This document shows positions 36,358-44,834 of a stretch of DNA of 64,000 nt, piece by piece. The translations under genes were made by a program, and so were the position numbers. Below the pieces are notes generated by a model. The model was not told where the DNA came from and made no database searches. It saw nothing but the letters and a program-made list of their open reading frames with translations. The DNA comes from JAIWNK01 sp964453115 (lineage in GTDB: Bacteria > Chloroflexota > Anaerolineae > Anaerolineales > Anaerolineaceae). Position 1 is the stretch's first letter; the number at the start of each line of letters is the position of its first letter. The stretch spans positions 62,001-126,000 of the forward strand of contig CAYVRT010000005.1 in assembly GCA_964453115.1 (NCBI GenBank), written 5' to 3'.

Positions 36358-37305
36358 ATGAACGCTTATTACCTTGCTTGTGACGTTGGCGGGACACAAC
36401 TCCGCGCAGCCCTCTATTCGCCAAACACGGCCCAGGCCGTGCAACAAAAACGCATCCCCACCGTTGGCAAGGAAAGCGCGACCGAGCGTCTGATGATGTT
36501 AATCGCCGATATTTGGCCGGCTGAAGGTCAGGTGTTGGCAATTGGCATTGGCGTGCCAGGCCTGGCCGACCCCGAAACCGGCATTCTCTACAAGGCACCC
36601 AATATCCCCGGCTGGGAAAACCTGCCCTTGCGCCAGCAATTGGAAGAGCGCTTTGGTGTGCCGGTTGTGCTGGGCAACGATGCGAATGTAGCCCTGCTTG
36701 GTGAATGGCGTTATGGCGCCGGGCGCGGGCATCATAACCTGCTCTATTTTACCATCAGCACCGGCATTGGCGGCGCAGCCATCATTGAAGACCAGTTATT
36801 GCTTGGCGCACATGGTCTGGGTACCGAAATGGGCCACATCACCATCCTGCCCGATGGCCCGCTATGCGGCTGTGAACAGCGCGGCCACCTGGAATCGCTT
36901 TCCTCTGGCACAGGCATTGCACACTATGTCGCCGAGCAATTGGCCGCCGGCGCCTCCTCACGCTTGGCCGGGCAAACAGCCCCCAACACGCGCCAAATTG
37001 CCGAAGCAGCCCAACAAGGCGATGCGCTGGCACGCGCAGCGTTTGAACGAGCCGGTTTCTACCTCGGCATTGGCCTTGCCAATTACCTGCACATCTTTAA
37101 CCCTTCCATCGTCATCTTTGGCGGCGGCGTCTCGCAGACGGGCGATTTGCTCTTTGCCCCAATGCGCTTATCTCTCGAAAAACACCTTCTCTCGCCCCAA
37201 TACCTGGCCAACCTGCAATTTGCTCAAGTGCAGCTTGGCGATGACGCCGGATTGGTGGGTGCCTTTGTGCTTGCACAACAACACACAGCCCGCCGCCGCG
37301 ATTAA
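36358..37305 (+). CDS. ROK-family sugar kinase (glucokinase-like)
   Basis: A 315-residue ROK kinase, likely phosphorylating glucose or a related sugar. The ATP loop DVGGTQLRAAL is at about 9-19, and the GHITILPDG region leads to the ROK zinc motif. In that motif the usual third Cys is His: C170-G-C172-E-Q-R-G-H177-L-E. The other residues fit. It has a weak ribosome site (AAGAGAAG) and an extended -10 promoter. A role in using glucose from the sugar operon is possible. Confidence 0.9.
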   Translation: MNAYYLACDVGGTQLRAALYSPNTAQAVQQKRIPTVGKESATERLMMLIADIWPAEGQVLAIGIGVPGLADPETGILYKAPNIPGWENLPLRQQLEERFGVPVVLGNDANVALLGEWRYGAGRGHHNLLYFTISTGIGGAAIIEDQLLLGAHGLGTEMGHITILPDGPLCGCEQRGHLESLSSGTGIAHYVAEQLAAGASSRLAGQTAPNTRQIAEAAQQGDALARAAFERAGFYLGIGLANYLHIFNPSIVIFGGGVSQTGDLLFAPMRLSLEKHLLSPQYLANLQFAQVQLGDDAGLVGAFVLAQQHTARRRD

Positions 37306-37361
37306 GCCAAAAGTAAAGCCAGAAACCCGACATCCGGCAATATCCGGGCCAGCCCATGGCC

Positions 37362-37370
37362 TGCTATAAT
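37362..37370 (+). promoter_or_regulatory. Extended -10 upstream of the aminotransferase leader
   Basis: TGCTATAAT at 37362-37370 with no clear -35. A transcript from here would carry a leader of about 100 bases that includes the hairpin at 37399-37430. Confidence 0.5.
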
Positions 37371-37398
37371 CGTACCATCGTTCCGTTCCCGCTGCTCT

Positions 37399-37430
37399 GT
37401 GCGCTGGAACCTTCAGCAGCGTGCTTTTTT
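37399..37430 (+). terminator. Terminator-like hairpin in the aminotransferase leader
   Basis: GTGCGCTG pairs with CAGCGTGC (8 bp, two G-U pairs) around a 10-base loop, followed directly by TTTTTT. It lies 94 bases after the ROK stop and 48 bases before the aminotransferase ATG. It is either the ROK terminator or an attenuator for the gene behind it. Confidence 0.65.
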
Positions 37431-37478
37431 GTCCCCAGAAAAGCATGTCTGTATTTCTCACTTTAAGGAGTATCCCCA

Positions 37479-38798
37479 ATGCAACCCCTCAAGTTACCAG
37501 GGCCAAAGGCCAGTGAGCTCATCGAGCGCGACGCCAAAGTCGTTTCCATTTCTTACCCGCGCGGCTATCCATTCGTTATGGATCGCGGACAGGGATGCCG
37601 CGTGTGGGATGTGGATGGAAATCGTTTCCTCGATTTCGCCGCCGGCATCGCCGTCAACTCAACCGGTCATGCCCACCCGAAAGTCGTGAAAGCCATTCAG
37701 GAACAGGCCGAAAAATTCATCCATATCTCCTCCGATTTCTACCACACCAAATGGATTGAACTCTCCGAAGCGCTGAACCGCATTGCGCCATTCCAGGAAG
37801 ATGCCATCAGCTTCGTCACCAACTCGGGCACCGAAGCGGTTGAAACAGCCATCAAACTGGCGCGCTACACCACCCGGCGCAGTCAATTCATCGGCTTCCT
37901 GGGCGGCTTTCACGGGCGCACGATTGGCTCCGTCACCTTCACTGCCAGCAAGGCCAGCTACCATCGCGGCTTTGGCCCGCTGATGAATGGGGTCGTCCAT
38001 GCCCCCTTCCCCGATGCCTATCACCCCATCCTGGCCTCGCGCCCCGGTGAAGAATATGGCGAAACAGTCGTGCGCTACATAGAAGAAGAAATTCTGGGCC
38101 GCATCCTGCCCGCTGATGAAGTTGCTGGCATTCTGGTTGAACCGATTCAGGGCGAAGGCGGCTACATCGTCCCGGCGGCCGGTTTCTTCCCCGCCCTGCG
38201 CCGCCTGTGCGACAAGCACGGCATTTTGCTGATTGCCGATGAAGTGCAGGCCGGCATGGGCCGCACCGGCAAATGGTGGTCTATTCAGAATTTTGGCGTT
38301 GAGCCAGACATGTTCTGCTCCGCCAAGGGGATTGCCTCCGGCGTGCCGCTCGGCGCACTGATTGCCCGCAAAAGCCTCTTCACCTGGCCGCGCGGTGCGC
38401 ATGGCAACACCTATGGCGGCAACCCTCTCGCCTGTGCCGCAGCCCTGGCAACCATTGAACTGATCGAGAACGGTTACATGCAAAACGCAGCCCAGGTGGG
38501 CGCCTTTGCCTTGCAACGCCTGCAAGCAATGGCCGAACGCCACCCCAGCATTGGACAGGTGCGCGGCATTGGCCTGATGATTGGCGTCGAATTCGTCAGC
38601 GACCGCACAGCCCACACCCCGGCCCCGCAGCTGCGCGACCGTGTGGTAGACCTGGCCTTTGAGCGTGGCCTGCTGACACTTGGTTGCAGCAAGAGCGTCA
38701 TCCGCATCTCGCCGCCGCTCTGCATCACACAGGAAGAAATCGAAGAAGGCCTCGCCATCCTGGAAGAAGCCATCTCCCTCGCCGAAGCCGGAGCATAG
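37479..38798 (+). CDS. Class III PLP aminotransferase (acetylornithine / GABA-type)
   Basis: A 439-residue omega-aminotransferase. The PLP lysine is about K283 in CSAKGIASGVPLG, and the NSGTEAVETAIKLAR region near 117-131 binds PLP phosphate. The GVRLxxxDGN-like entry WDVDGNRFLDFAAGIAVNSTGHAHP is typical. Relatives act on acetylornithine, 4-aminobutyrate, ornithine or lysine; the substrate cannot be fixed from sequence. AAGGAG precedes the ATG. The histidine kinase starts 6 bases after its stop. Confidence 0.88.
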   Translation: MQPLKLPGPKASELIERDAKVVSISYPRGYPFVMDRGQGCRVWDVDGNRFLDFAAGIAVNSTGHAHPKVVKAIQEQAEKFIHISSDFYHTKWIELSEALNRIAPFQEDAISFVTNSGTEAVETAIKLARYTTRRSQFIGFLGGFHGRTIGSVTFTASKASYHRGFGPLMNGVVHAPFPDAYHPILASRPGEEYGETVVRYIEEEILGRILPADEVAGILVEPIQGEGGYIVPAAGFFPALRRLCDKHGILLIADEVQAGMGRTGKWWSIQNFGVEPDMFCSAKGIASGVPLGALIARKSLFTWPRGAHGNTYGGNPLACAAALATIELIENGYMQNAAQVGAFALQRLQAMAERHPSIGQVRGIGLMIGVEFVSDRTAHTPAPQLRDRVVDLAFERGLLTLGCSKSVIRISPPLCITQEEIEEGLAILEEAISLAEAGA

Positions 38799-38804
38799 TC
38801 GCTC

Positions 38805-40370
38805 ATGTTTCTACTGCCCGACCATCGCGTCCGTCAGCGCGATCTCATGCTCGAAATTGTGCGCGCCCTGACGCAGGAACTCGACCTCGACACCCTGCTT
38901 GGGCGCATCCTGCACGTTTCAATTGATCTGCTCAACGGCCAGGCCGGGCTGATTGCACTCTACATTCCCGAAGTGAACGGTTGGCAGGTACGCGTTTCGC
39001 AAAGCCTGCCAACCGCCTTCCTGCGCTACATTGAAAAGCTGCTCACCAACATCCACATCGAGCAGCGCGGCGAAGCCGATCTGCCCGCCGTTCAGCGCGC
39101 CCTGCAGGAATTGACCAACCTCGCCAGTCAGGGCAGCCTGACCTCCATTGGCCTGCCGCTTGCTGCCCGGCAACAGGTTGTGGGCGTCATCCTCATCTAT
39201 AGCGACACCACCTACCGCTTTTCGCCTGATGAACAGGTGCTGCTGAGCAGTTTTGCCAATCAGGCCGCCATTGCCGTCCAAAACGCACAGCTCTATGCCC
39301 AGGTGCATCAACAAAAACAGCGCATGGATGCCCTGCTCGACACTGCTGCCGATGGCATCCTCATCCTCGGCCCCGATCAACGCGCCGAACGCAGCAACCC
39401 GGCCCTACAACACCTGCTTGGCCGGCCCGCCGAACAGATTGTTGGCTGCCTGCACGAGGAATTGATCCGTTTCACCCATGCTCCGCACAGCCTGACGCTC
39501 GAACAAGCAATTGCCAATGGCTGGCCCTTGAATGCGAACGCCACCTTATATGTTGAAGGCGATTTAAAACGCTCTGCCGAACAATTGCCCCTACCAATTG
39601 CCATCACCTACGCCCCGTTACTTTCCACAGAGGGCGTCTTGCTAAACATCATCGCCACCTTGCGCGATATCACCCGCTTCCGACAGGCAGATGAAATGAA
39701 AAGCACCTTCATTTCCATCGTCAGCCACGAGCTAAAAACCCCGGTTGCACTAATCAAGGGCTATGTTAGCACCCTGCGCCGCGAAGATGCCGCCTGGGAG
39801 CGCTCAATTGTTAACGAAAGCCTGCAAGTAATTGAAGAAGAAGCCGACCGTTTGAGTGGACTGATCGAAAACCTGCTCGATGCATCGCGGCTGCAAGCCG
39901 GCGGCCTCTCGCTCAAGCGCTCCGAGGTGTTTTTGCCAGCCACCGCAAGCCGAATTGCCGAACGATTCCAAACCCAAACCCAGCAGCACAGCCTGCGGGT
40001 CGAATTTCCGCCCGATTTTCCCATCATCCTGGCCGATGAACGCCGGCTGGAACAAGTGTTTGCCAACCTGATCTCAAATGCCATCAAATACGCACCGGGT
40101 GGTGAAATCTGCATCAGCGCTCAAGTACGCCCCGACCACGTCATCGTCTGCATCAGCGATGAGGGGCCCGGCATTGCCCCGCACGATGCGCCCTTCGTCT
40201 TCGATCGCTTTTACCGCGCCCCCGATATGGCACGTCACACCAAAGGCGCCGGCCTGGGCCTTTTCCTGACCCGTTCCATCCTCGAAGCGCATGGCGGACG
40301 GGTATGGATTGATCACCAAACCGGGCAGGGAGCGCGCATCTGTTTCTCACTACCTCGCCCCGAAAACTAG
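38805..40370 (+). CDS. GAF-PAS sensor histidine kinase
   Basis: A 521-residue soluble kinase. Order: GAF domain (about 10-165), a PAS-like domain (about 175-285, DAAD-like ADGILILGPDQRAERSNPA), HisKA with the phosphorylated His near 311 in FISIVSHELKTP, and an ATPase domain (N box NLISNAIKYAP, G1 DEGPGI, G2 GAGLGLFL). No membrane helix, so it senses an internal cue. It is coupled to the aminotransferase gene by a 6-base gap, but no response regulator lies beside it. Confidence 0.92.
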   Translation: MFLLPDHRVRQRDLMLEIVRALTQELDLDTLLGRILHVSIDLLNGQAGLIALYIPEVNGWQVRVSQSLPTAFLRYIEKLLTNIHIEQRGEADLPAVQRALQELTNLASQGSLTSIGLPLAARQQVVGVILIYSDTTYRFSPDEQVLLSSFANQAAIAVQNAQLYAQVHQQKQRMDALLDTAADGILILGPDQRAERSNPALQHLLGRPAEQIVGCLHEELIRFTHAPHSLTLEQAIANGWPLNANATLYVEGDLKRSAEQLPLPIAITYAPLLSTEGVLLNIIATLRDITRFRQADEMKSTFISIVSHELKTPVALIKGYVSTLRREDAAWERSIVNESLQVIEEEADRLSGLIENLLDASRLQAGGLSLKRSEVFLPATASRIAERFQTQTQQHSLRVEFPPDFPIILADERRLEQVFANLISNAIKYAPGGEICISAQVRPDHVIVCISDEGPGIAPHDAPFVFDRFYRAPDMARHTKGAGLGLFLTRSILEAHGGRVWIDHQTGQGARICFSLPRPEN

Positions 40371-40383
40371 CCCAACCGTCCAT

Positions 40384-40413
40384 TTGCCGCTTCATTTCGG
40401 GTAGTGGTATAAT
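40384..40413 (+). promoter_or_regulatory. Promoter for the CpXC-thrC operon
   Basis: Extended -10 TGGTATAAT (40405-40413) with a weak TTGCCG (40384-40389) at an 18-bp spacer. The ATG is at 40452. Confidence 0.6.
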
Positions 40414-40451
40414 CAAGCCCATCTTGTAGAAAGCCCGAGGGAAAGAACCCC

Positions 40452-41813
40452 ATGCCTCAAACCCGCACCTCTTGTCCACGCTGCCGCACCCCCATCCTGG
40501 CTGAAGTCGAGCAGCTGATTGATGTTTCCAACGACCCGCAAGCCAAGCAGCGCCTGCTCAGCGGTCAGCTCAACCTTGCCAATTGCCCATCCTGCGGCTA
40601 TTCGGGCATGTTGAGCATGCCGCTCGTCTATCACGACCCCGAAAAAGAACTCTTACTAACCTACTTTCCATCCGAATTGGGGCTGCCAGTCAACGAACAA
40701 GAAAAACTGATTGGTCCACTCATCACACGCGTCCTCAACAACCTGCCACCCGAAAAGCGCAAGGCCTACCTGCTTCGTCCACAGGCCATGCTGACCTTCC
40801 AAACCCTGATTGACCGGGTGTTGGAAGCCGATGGAATCACCCGTGAAATGATCGAAGGCCAGCAGCAACGCCTCAACTTGCTGCGGCGGCTGCTCTCCAC
40901 ACCGGAAGCCGAAACACGCGCCGAAATTATTCAGCAGGAAGAAGCCCTGGTTGATGAAGAATTCTTTGCCCTGCTGGCCGGTTTGGCCCAGGCACAGCTT
41001 GCTGCCGGTGAAGAAAACACAGCCCGCGCCCTGGCCGGTTTGCAACAAGAATTGATTGCCCACACCAAAGTTGGGCAGCAGCTTCAGGCCCAGGCCAGCG
41101 AAGTCCAGGCAGCGGTGCGCTCGCTACAAGAAGCCAGCCAAAGCGGCCTGACGCGCGAAAAACTGCTCGACCTGATCATCGCTGCGCCGACCGAAACCCG
41201 CCTTTCCACACTGGTTGGCTATGCCCGCAACGGTTTGGATTACGAATTCTTCCAGATTCTCACTGGACGGATTGAACAAGCCAGCGCCGAAGAAAAGCCC
41301 CGCCTGATTGAATTGCGCGGTAAACTGATTGAAATGACCCGGCAGATTGACGAACAAATGAAAGAACGCTTTGAAGCCGCGGCAAAACTCGTCAACCAGA
41401 TTGCCAGTTCGGGCGATTTGCAAGGCAGCCTGCGCCAGCACGCCGAAGAAATTGACGATTTTTTTGTCGAGGCGCTCAAGCAAGAATTGCAGGCTGCCCG
41501 CCAAAAAGGTGACCTGGAACGCAGCGCCCGACTGCAAACACTGGCCGATGAGCTGCAAAAACTCTCTGCCCCTCCGCCAGAAATTGGCCTCATCCAACAA
41601 CTCTTGCAAACTGCCGATGAAACCGAGCAACGCCGGCTGATGGAAGCCAACAACGAACTGATTACGTCCGAATTTCTGCAAATGTTCAACCAGCTAACCC
41701 AGCAAATGGAAAGCGAAGGCCAGAATCCGGAAGTTGTTGCCAAACTGAAAGACATTTACCGCGTTGCCATGCGCTACTCAATGGAACGACGCTTCAAGAG
41801 CGAAACGCATTGA
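40452..41813 (+). CDS. CpXC-domain zinc-ribbon protein with long coiled region
   Basis: A 453-residue protein. The N-terminus carries two C-P-x-C pairs (CPRC near 8-11 and CPSC near 45-48), the CpXC zinc-ribbon signature. Residues 120-450 are helical, Glu/Gln/Leu-rich, coiled-coil-like, with no membrane segment. The CpXC family has no proven function. It ends in TTGA with the threonine synthase start, so the two are probably translated together. Context suggests no clear role. Confidence 0.82.
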   Translation: MPQTRTSCPRCRTPILAEVEQLIDVSNDPQAKQRLLSGQLNLANCPSCGYSGMLSMPLVYHDPEKELLLTYFPSELGLPVNEQEKLIGPLITRVLNNLPPEKRKAYLLRPQAMLTFQTLIDRVLEADGITREMIEGQQQRLNLLRRLLSTPEAETRAEIIQQEEALVDEEFFALLAGLAQAQLAAGEENTARALAGLQQELIAHTKVGQQLQAQASEVQAAVRSLQEASQSGLTREKLLDLIIAAPTETRLSTLVGYARNGLDYEFFQILTGRIEQASAEEKPRLIELRGKLIEMTRQIDEQMKERFEAAAKLVNQIASSGDLQGSLRQHAEEIDDFFVEALKQELQAARQKGDLERSARLQTLADELQKLSAPPPEIGLIQQLLQTADETEQRRLMEANNELITSEFLQMFNQLTQQMESEGQNPEVVAKLKDIYRVAMRYSMERRFKSETH

Positions 41814-43057
41814 TTCCACCCGCCCTGCTCGGCTATCGCTGCTCCATTTGCCAGGCTGAATATAGTCCAGGTCCGTCATACTATACTTGCCCCAAAGATG
41901 GCGGCAACCTGGATGTGCAGCTTGACCTACCCGCCCTCCGCCGTGCCTATCAACCAGAGGATATTCTCTCGCGCCCGCAACCCTCGCTCTGGCGCTATCA
42001 ACCGCTCCTGCCGCTCAACGAGCCGGAAGAAGGCGGCACGCCATTGCACAACGTTGGCTGGACGCCCCTCTATCAGCCAGCGCGCCTTGCCGCTGCGCTG
42101 GGGTTGCGCGAGCTTTGGATTAAGGACGAGAGCCGAAACCCAACGGCCTCTTTCAAAGATCGTGCCAGTGCCATTGTCGTTGCCCGCGCCCGTCAGCTTG
42201 GGGCGCGGGTTGTTGTCACCGCATCCACTGGCAATGCCGGCGCTGCCCTGGCCGGCATGGCCGCTGCCATTGGACAGCGCGCCGTCATCCTGGCACCGCG
42301 CAGCGCCCCGCCCGCAAAAATCGCTCAATTGCTGATTTATGGCGCCCAGGTCATCCTGGTTGAGGGTAGTTACGACCAGGCCTTCGACCTTGCCATCCAA
42401 TCGGCACAAGAATTCGGCTGGTACTGCCGCAACACAGGCTACAACCCCTTCACCACCGAAGGCAAGAAAACCGCCGCTTTTGAAGTCTGGCAACAGTTGC
42501 TCCACGAAGAGCTTGGCGAACGTCCGCTAAACATTTTTGTCTCGGTTGGCGATGGCAACATCATTTCTGGTCTGCACAAAGGCTTCAAAGACCTGCACGA
42601 GTTGGGGTGGCTGGAGGCCATGCCACGCCTGTTCGGCGTCCAGGCCAGCGGCTCGGCTGCTGTTGCGGCTGCTTTTGCCAGCGATAGCGAAACCATTCAC
42701 CCCGTCCAAGCGCAGACGATTGCCGATAGCATCTCGGTTGATTTACCGCGTGATGGCCTGCGGGCGGTGCGCGCCATGCGCCAGACCAATGGACACTGCC
42801 TGACCGTCAGCGATGCCGAAATTTTGACCGCGATTGCCGATTTGGGCCGAGCTGGCATCTTTGCTGAACCCGCCGCCGCCGCCGCCTATGCCGGACTAAA
42901 GTCAGCCTTGCAGCAAGGGCGCATTGCCAGCGATGACCCCGTCCTGGTATTCAACACCGGCAGCGGGCTCAAGGATGTGCGCGCCGCTCTACAAGCTGTG
43001 CCACAGGCGCCCATCATTGAGCCAAAGCTGAGCGCCCTGCAAGCAGCACTCCATTAG
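41810..43057 (+). CDS. thrC: Threonine synthase
   Basis: A 415-residue PLP enzyme that makes threonine from O-phosphohomoserine. An N-terminal zinc-ribbon-like segment (C11, C14, C27) is followed by the PLP lysine K116 in NPTASFKDRAS and the phosphate loop TASTGNAGAAL. The Thr-synthase-type layout with a Cys-rich N-terminus is common. The start codon is TTG at 41810, inside the CpXC stop (TTGA), and no ATG is as good, so translation is probably coupled. The end overlaps a convergent gene by four bases. Confidence 0.92.
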   Translation: MIPPALLGYRCSICQAEYSPGPSYYTCPKDGGNLDVQLDLPALRRAYQPEDILSRPQPSLWRYQPLLPLNEPEEGGTPLHNVGWTPLYQPARLAAALGLRELWIKDESRNPTASFKDRASAIVVARARQLGARVVVTASTGNAGAALAGMAAAIGQRAVILAPRSAPPAKIAQLLIYGAQVILVEGSYDQAFDLAIQSAQEFGWYCRNTGYNPFTTEGKKTAAFEVWQQLLHEELGERPLNIFVSVGDGNIISGLHKGFKDLHELGWLEAMPRLFGVQASGSAAVAAAFASDSETIHPVQAQTIADSISVDLPRDGLRAVRAMRQTNGHCLTVSDAEILTAIADLGRAGIFAEPAAAAAYAGLKSALQQGRIASDDPVLVFNTGSGLKDVRAALQAVPQAPIIEPKLSALQAALH

Positions 43058-43647
43058 TCGGCAGCAAATGCCTGGGCCAACTCGCTGCCCCAGGCACGAA
43101 TGCACGCCCAATTGCGAAAATCGCCCGGCGCAGCCTGCACCACCGCCAGGATAAACCCTGCCTGCCACCAAGCCAGGCGATACATTTCCAGCTTGCCACC
43201 AAAGAACGCCACACTCAACGGCTGCACGGGTGCAACGGCGCGCAGCATGGGCCGCAGGTAATGGCCCAGAGAAGTGAAGCGTTCCTTCAGGCTCAGCCGC
43301 CCCGGCTGTTTTGGCGCAGCCACCAACTGCTCATCGAGCTTGAGCGGAATAACCGGCAAAGCCGGCCCTTGCGGCTGAACAAGACGCATGGCACAGGCAA
43401 ACAAGGCCAATTTCCGCCCAACAAGCGCAGTTCGATTCTGGCGCAAAAAGCGCCGCGCCGCCCGGTGCCAGCCAAAAATCATTGGCCCGCCCACCACCAC
43501 AGCCTCATACTCCATCACCCCCTCAACTTCATGCAGCGGACAAAGCGTCACCTCATGCCCGGCCTGACGCAGCTGACCGGCAAGCTCTGCTGCCACCTCG
43601 GCTGTTGAGCCACACTGTGTGGCATATGTAACCAAAACGCGGCTCAC
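43054..43647 (-). CDS. Flavodoxin-domain protein, protoporphyrinogen-oxidase (HemG)-like
   Basis: A 197-residue protein with the flavodoxin pattern: FMN-phosphate loop TYATQCGSTAEVA at about 7-19 and EAVVVGGPMIFGW near 48-60. Such stand-alone flavodoxin proteins with a C-terminal helical addition include HemG, but the family is loose and I do not claim that reaction. It follows the CoA-binding gene by two bases. Confidence 0.75.
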   Translation of the reverse strand: MSRVLVTYATQCGSTAEVAAELAGQLRQAGHEVTLCPLHEVEGVMEYEAVVVGGPMIFGWHRAARRFLRQNRTALVGRKLALFACAMRLVQPQGPALPVIPLKLDEQLVAAPKQPGRLSLKERFTSLGHYLRPMLRAVAPVQPLSVAFFGGKLEMYRLAWWQAGFILAVVQAAPGDFRNWACIRAWGSELAQAFAAD

Positions 43648-43649
43648 GG

Positions 43650-44090
43650 CTAATATTGCCCAAACAGACGGGCAAAGAAGCGGTGTACAGCATGAATGGA
43701 CTTTACTTCACCCGCGTACATCAAAATACACTTGCCCTCAACCGGCTTCACGCCCACCTCGCGCGCCGCCTGCGCTGTTTCTGCGGAGCTTGCGCCCTGT
43801 TGCAGCCAAATCTTGCGGATTCCTGCTGCGGCTGCCTCGCGCAGCACAAGTGCTGCGTTGGCAGGCGGCAAGCAAATCACAACCCCATCCACCTGACCAG
43901 CCAGTTCCGCCACCGAAGCATAGCAGCGCTCCCCAGCAATCGTATCCATAGCCGGGTTAACGCCAAAGACCTCAAACCCGCGTTGCTTCAGCTCAGTATA
44001 AATAGCCGTGCCAAATTTCTGTGGCGAACGCGAAACCCCTACAACGGCCAATCGTTTGGCTTCCAGAAAACTGCGCACAATTGTATCCAT
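43650..44090 (-). CDS. CoA-binding domain protein (YccU-like)
   Basis: A 146-residue single Rossmann domain of the CoA-binding family. The dinucleotide-like motif is VGVSRSPQKFG near 19-29, with VFGVNPAMDTIAGE and CLPPANAALVLREAA later and a conserved Gly-rich QQGASS. Its role is not known in most bacteria; relatives may bind CoA or acyl-CoA. AAGGA precedes the ATG. It is the first gene of a two-gene operon with the flavodoxin-like protein. Confidence 0.87.
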   Translation of the reverse strand: MDTIVRSFLEAKRLAVVGVSRSPQKFGTAIYTELKQRGFEVFGVNPAMDTIAGERCYASVAELAGQVDGVVICLPPANAALVLREAAAAGIRKIWLQQGASSAETAQAAREVGVKPVEGKCILMYAGEVKSIHAVHRFFARLFGQY

Positions 44091-44130
44091 CGCCTGCTTC
44101 CTTTTTCAATGCAAAATCACACACCCCCTA

Positions 44131-44136
44131 ATTATA
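44131..44136 (-). promoter_or_regulatory. -10 element for the CoA-binding gene
   Basis: TATAAT on the minus strand, 40 bases before the ATG at 44090. The -35 is poor. Confidence 0.45.
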
Positions 44137-44170
44137 ATCGCACGGCGCAGATGTTGAGATTGCAACCGGT

Positions 44171-44806
44171 TTACAACTCAGCATCCTCACGCAGCCAGCC
44201 GCGCCGACGCGCCACCGCCACCGCCTGCGTGCGGTTTTCCATCCCCAGTTTCGATAAAATGCTGCCAACATGGGATTTAACTGTTTGCTCGCTAATCACC
44301 AGCGCATCAGCAATTTCGCGATTGGTGCGTCCGCGCGCCATCCATTCCAGCACCTCTTGCTCACGCGCCGAAAGGGCCTCGTCTGCATCCGCATCTTGCA
44401 GGGCATGGGCTGTTTGCGGGTCAAGGTAGGGCTCGCCGCGCCCGGCTGCGCGCACCGCCGCAAGCAACACTTCCGGCTGCGCATCCTTGCGCACATACCC
44501 AATGGCTCCGGCCCGCCGGGCAGCCTGGGCGCGCGCCGCATCCGCATAGGCCGTTAGCACCACCACCTGCGGCGGGTTGGGCAAGGAACGCAGACAGCGG
44601 GTTGCTTCCAAACCATCCATTCCCCCCGGCAGCAGCAAATCCATCAACACCACATCCGCCTGCCAGGCAGCCAGGCGGCCCAGCGCTTCTTCCGCGCTGG
44701 CCGCCTCGCCCACCACCTCAATATCAGCAAATGCCTCAAAATAGGCGCTCATTCCGCGCCGCACCACGGCATGATCATCCACCAGAGCTAATCGCACCAC
44801 ATTCAT
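44171..44806 (-). CDS. NarL/FixJ-family response regulator
   Basis: A 211-residue regulator: receiver domain with phospho-acceptor D56 (DVVLMDLLLPGG), acidic D10/D11 and the conserved Lys in VRKDAQP, then a LuxR-type HTH (LSAREQEVLEWMARGRTNRE, then AISEQTVKSHV-like VISEQTVKSHVGSILSK). Start ATG at 44806 has GGAG only one base upstream and a GATAAT-like -10 (44813-44818) six bases upstream, so the true start or its leader is uncertain. It follows its kinase by 28 bases. Confidence 0.92.
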   Translation of the reverse strand: MNVVRLALVDDHAVVRRGMSAYFEAFADIEVVGEAASAEEALGRLAAWQADVVLMDLLLPGGMDGLEATRCLRSLPNPPQVVVLTAYADAARAQAARRAGAIGYVRKDAQPEVLLAAVRAAGRGEPYLDPQTAHALQDADADEALSAREQEVLEWMARGRTNREIADALVISEQTVKSHVGSILSKLGMENRTQAVAVARRRGWLREDAEL

Positions 44807-44834
44807 GCTCCAATTATCGCACAAAATTCTGTGC

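Noticed and set aside
37371..37478. A T-box or other known riboswitch in the aminotransferase leader
   Set aside because: I found no T-box consensus or specifier stem and no known riboswitch core, only a hairpin and T-run.
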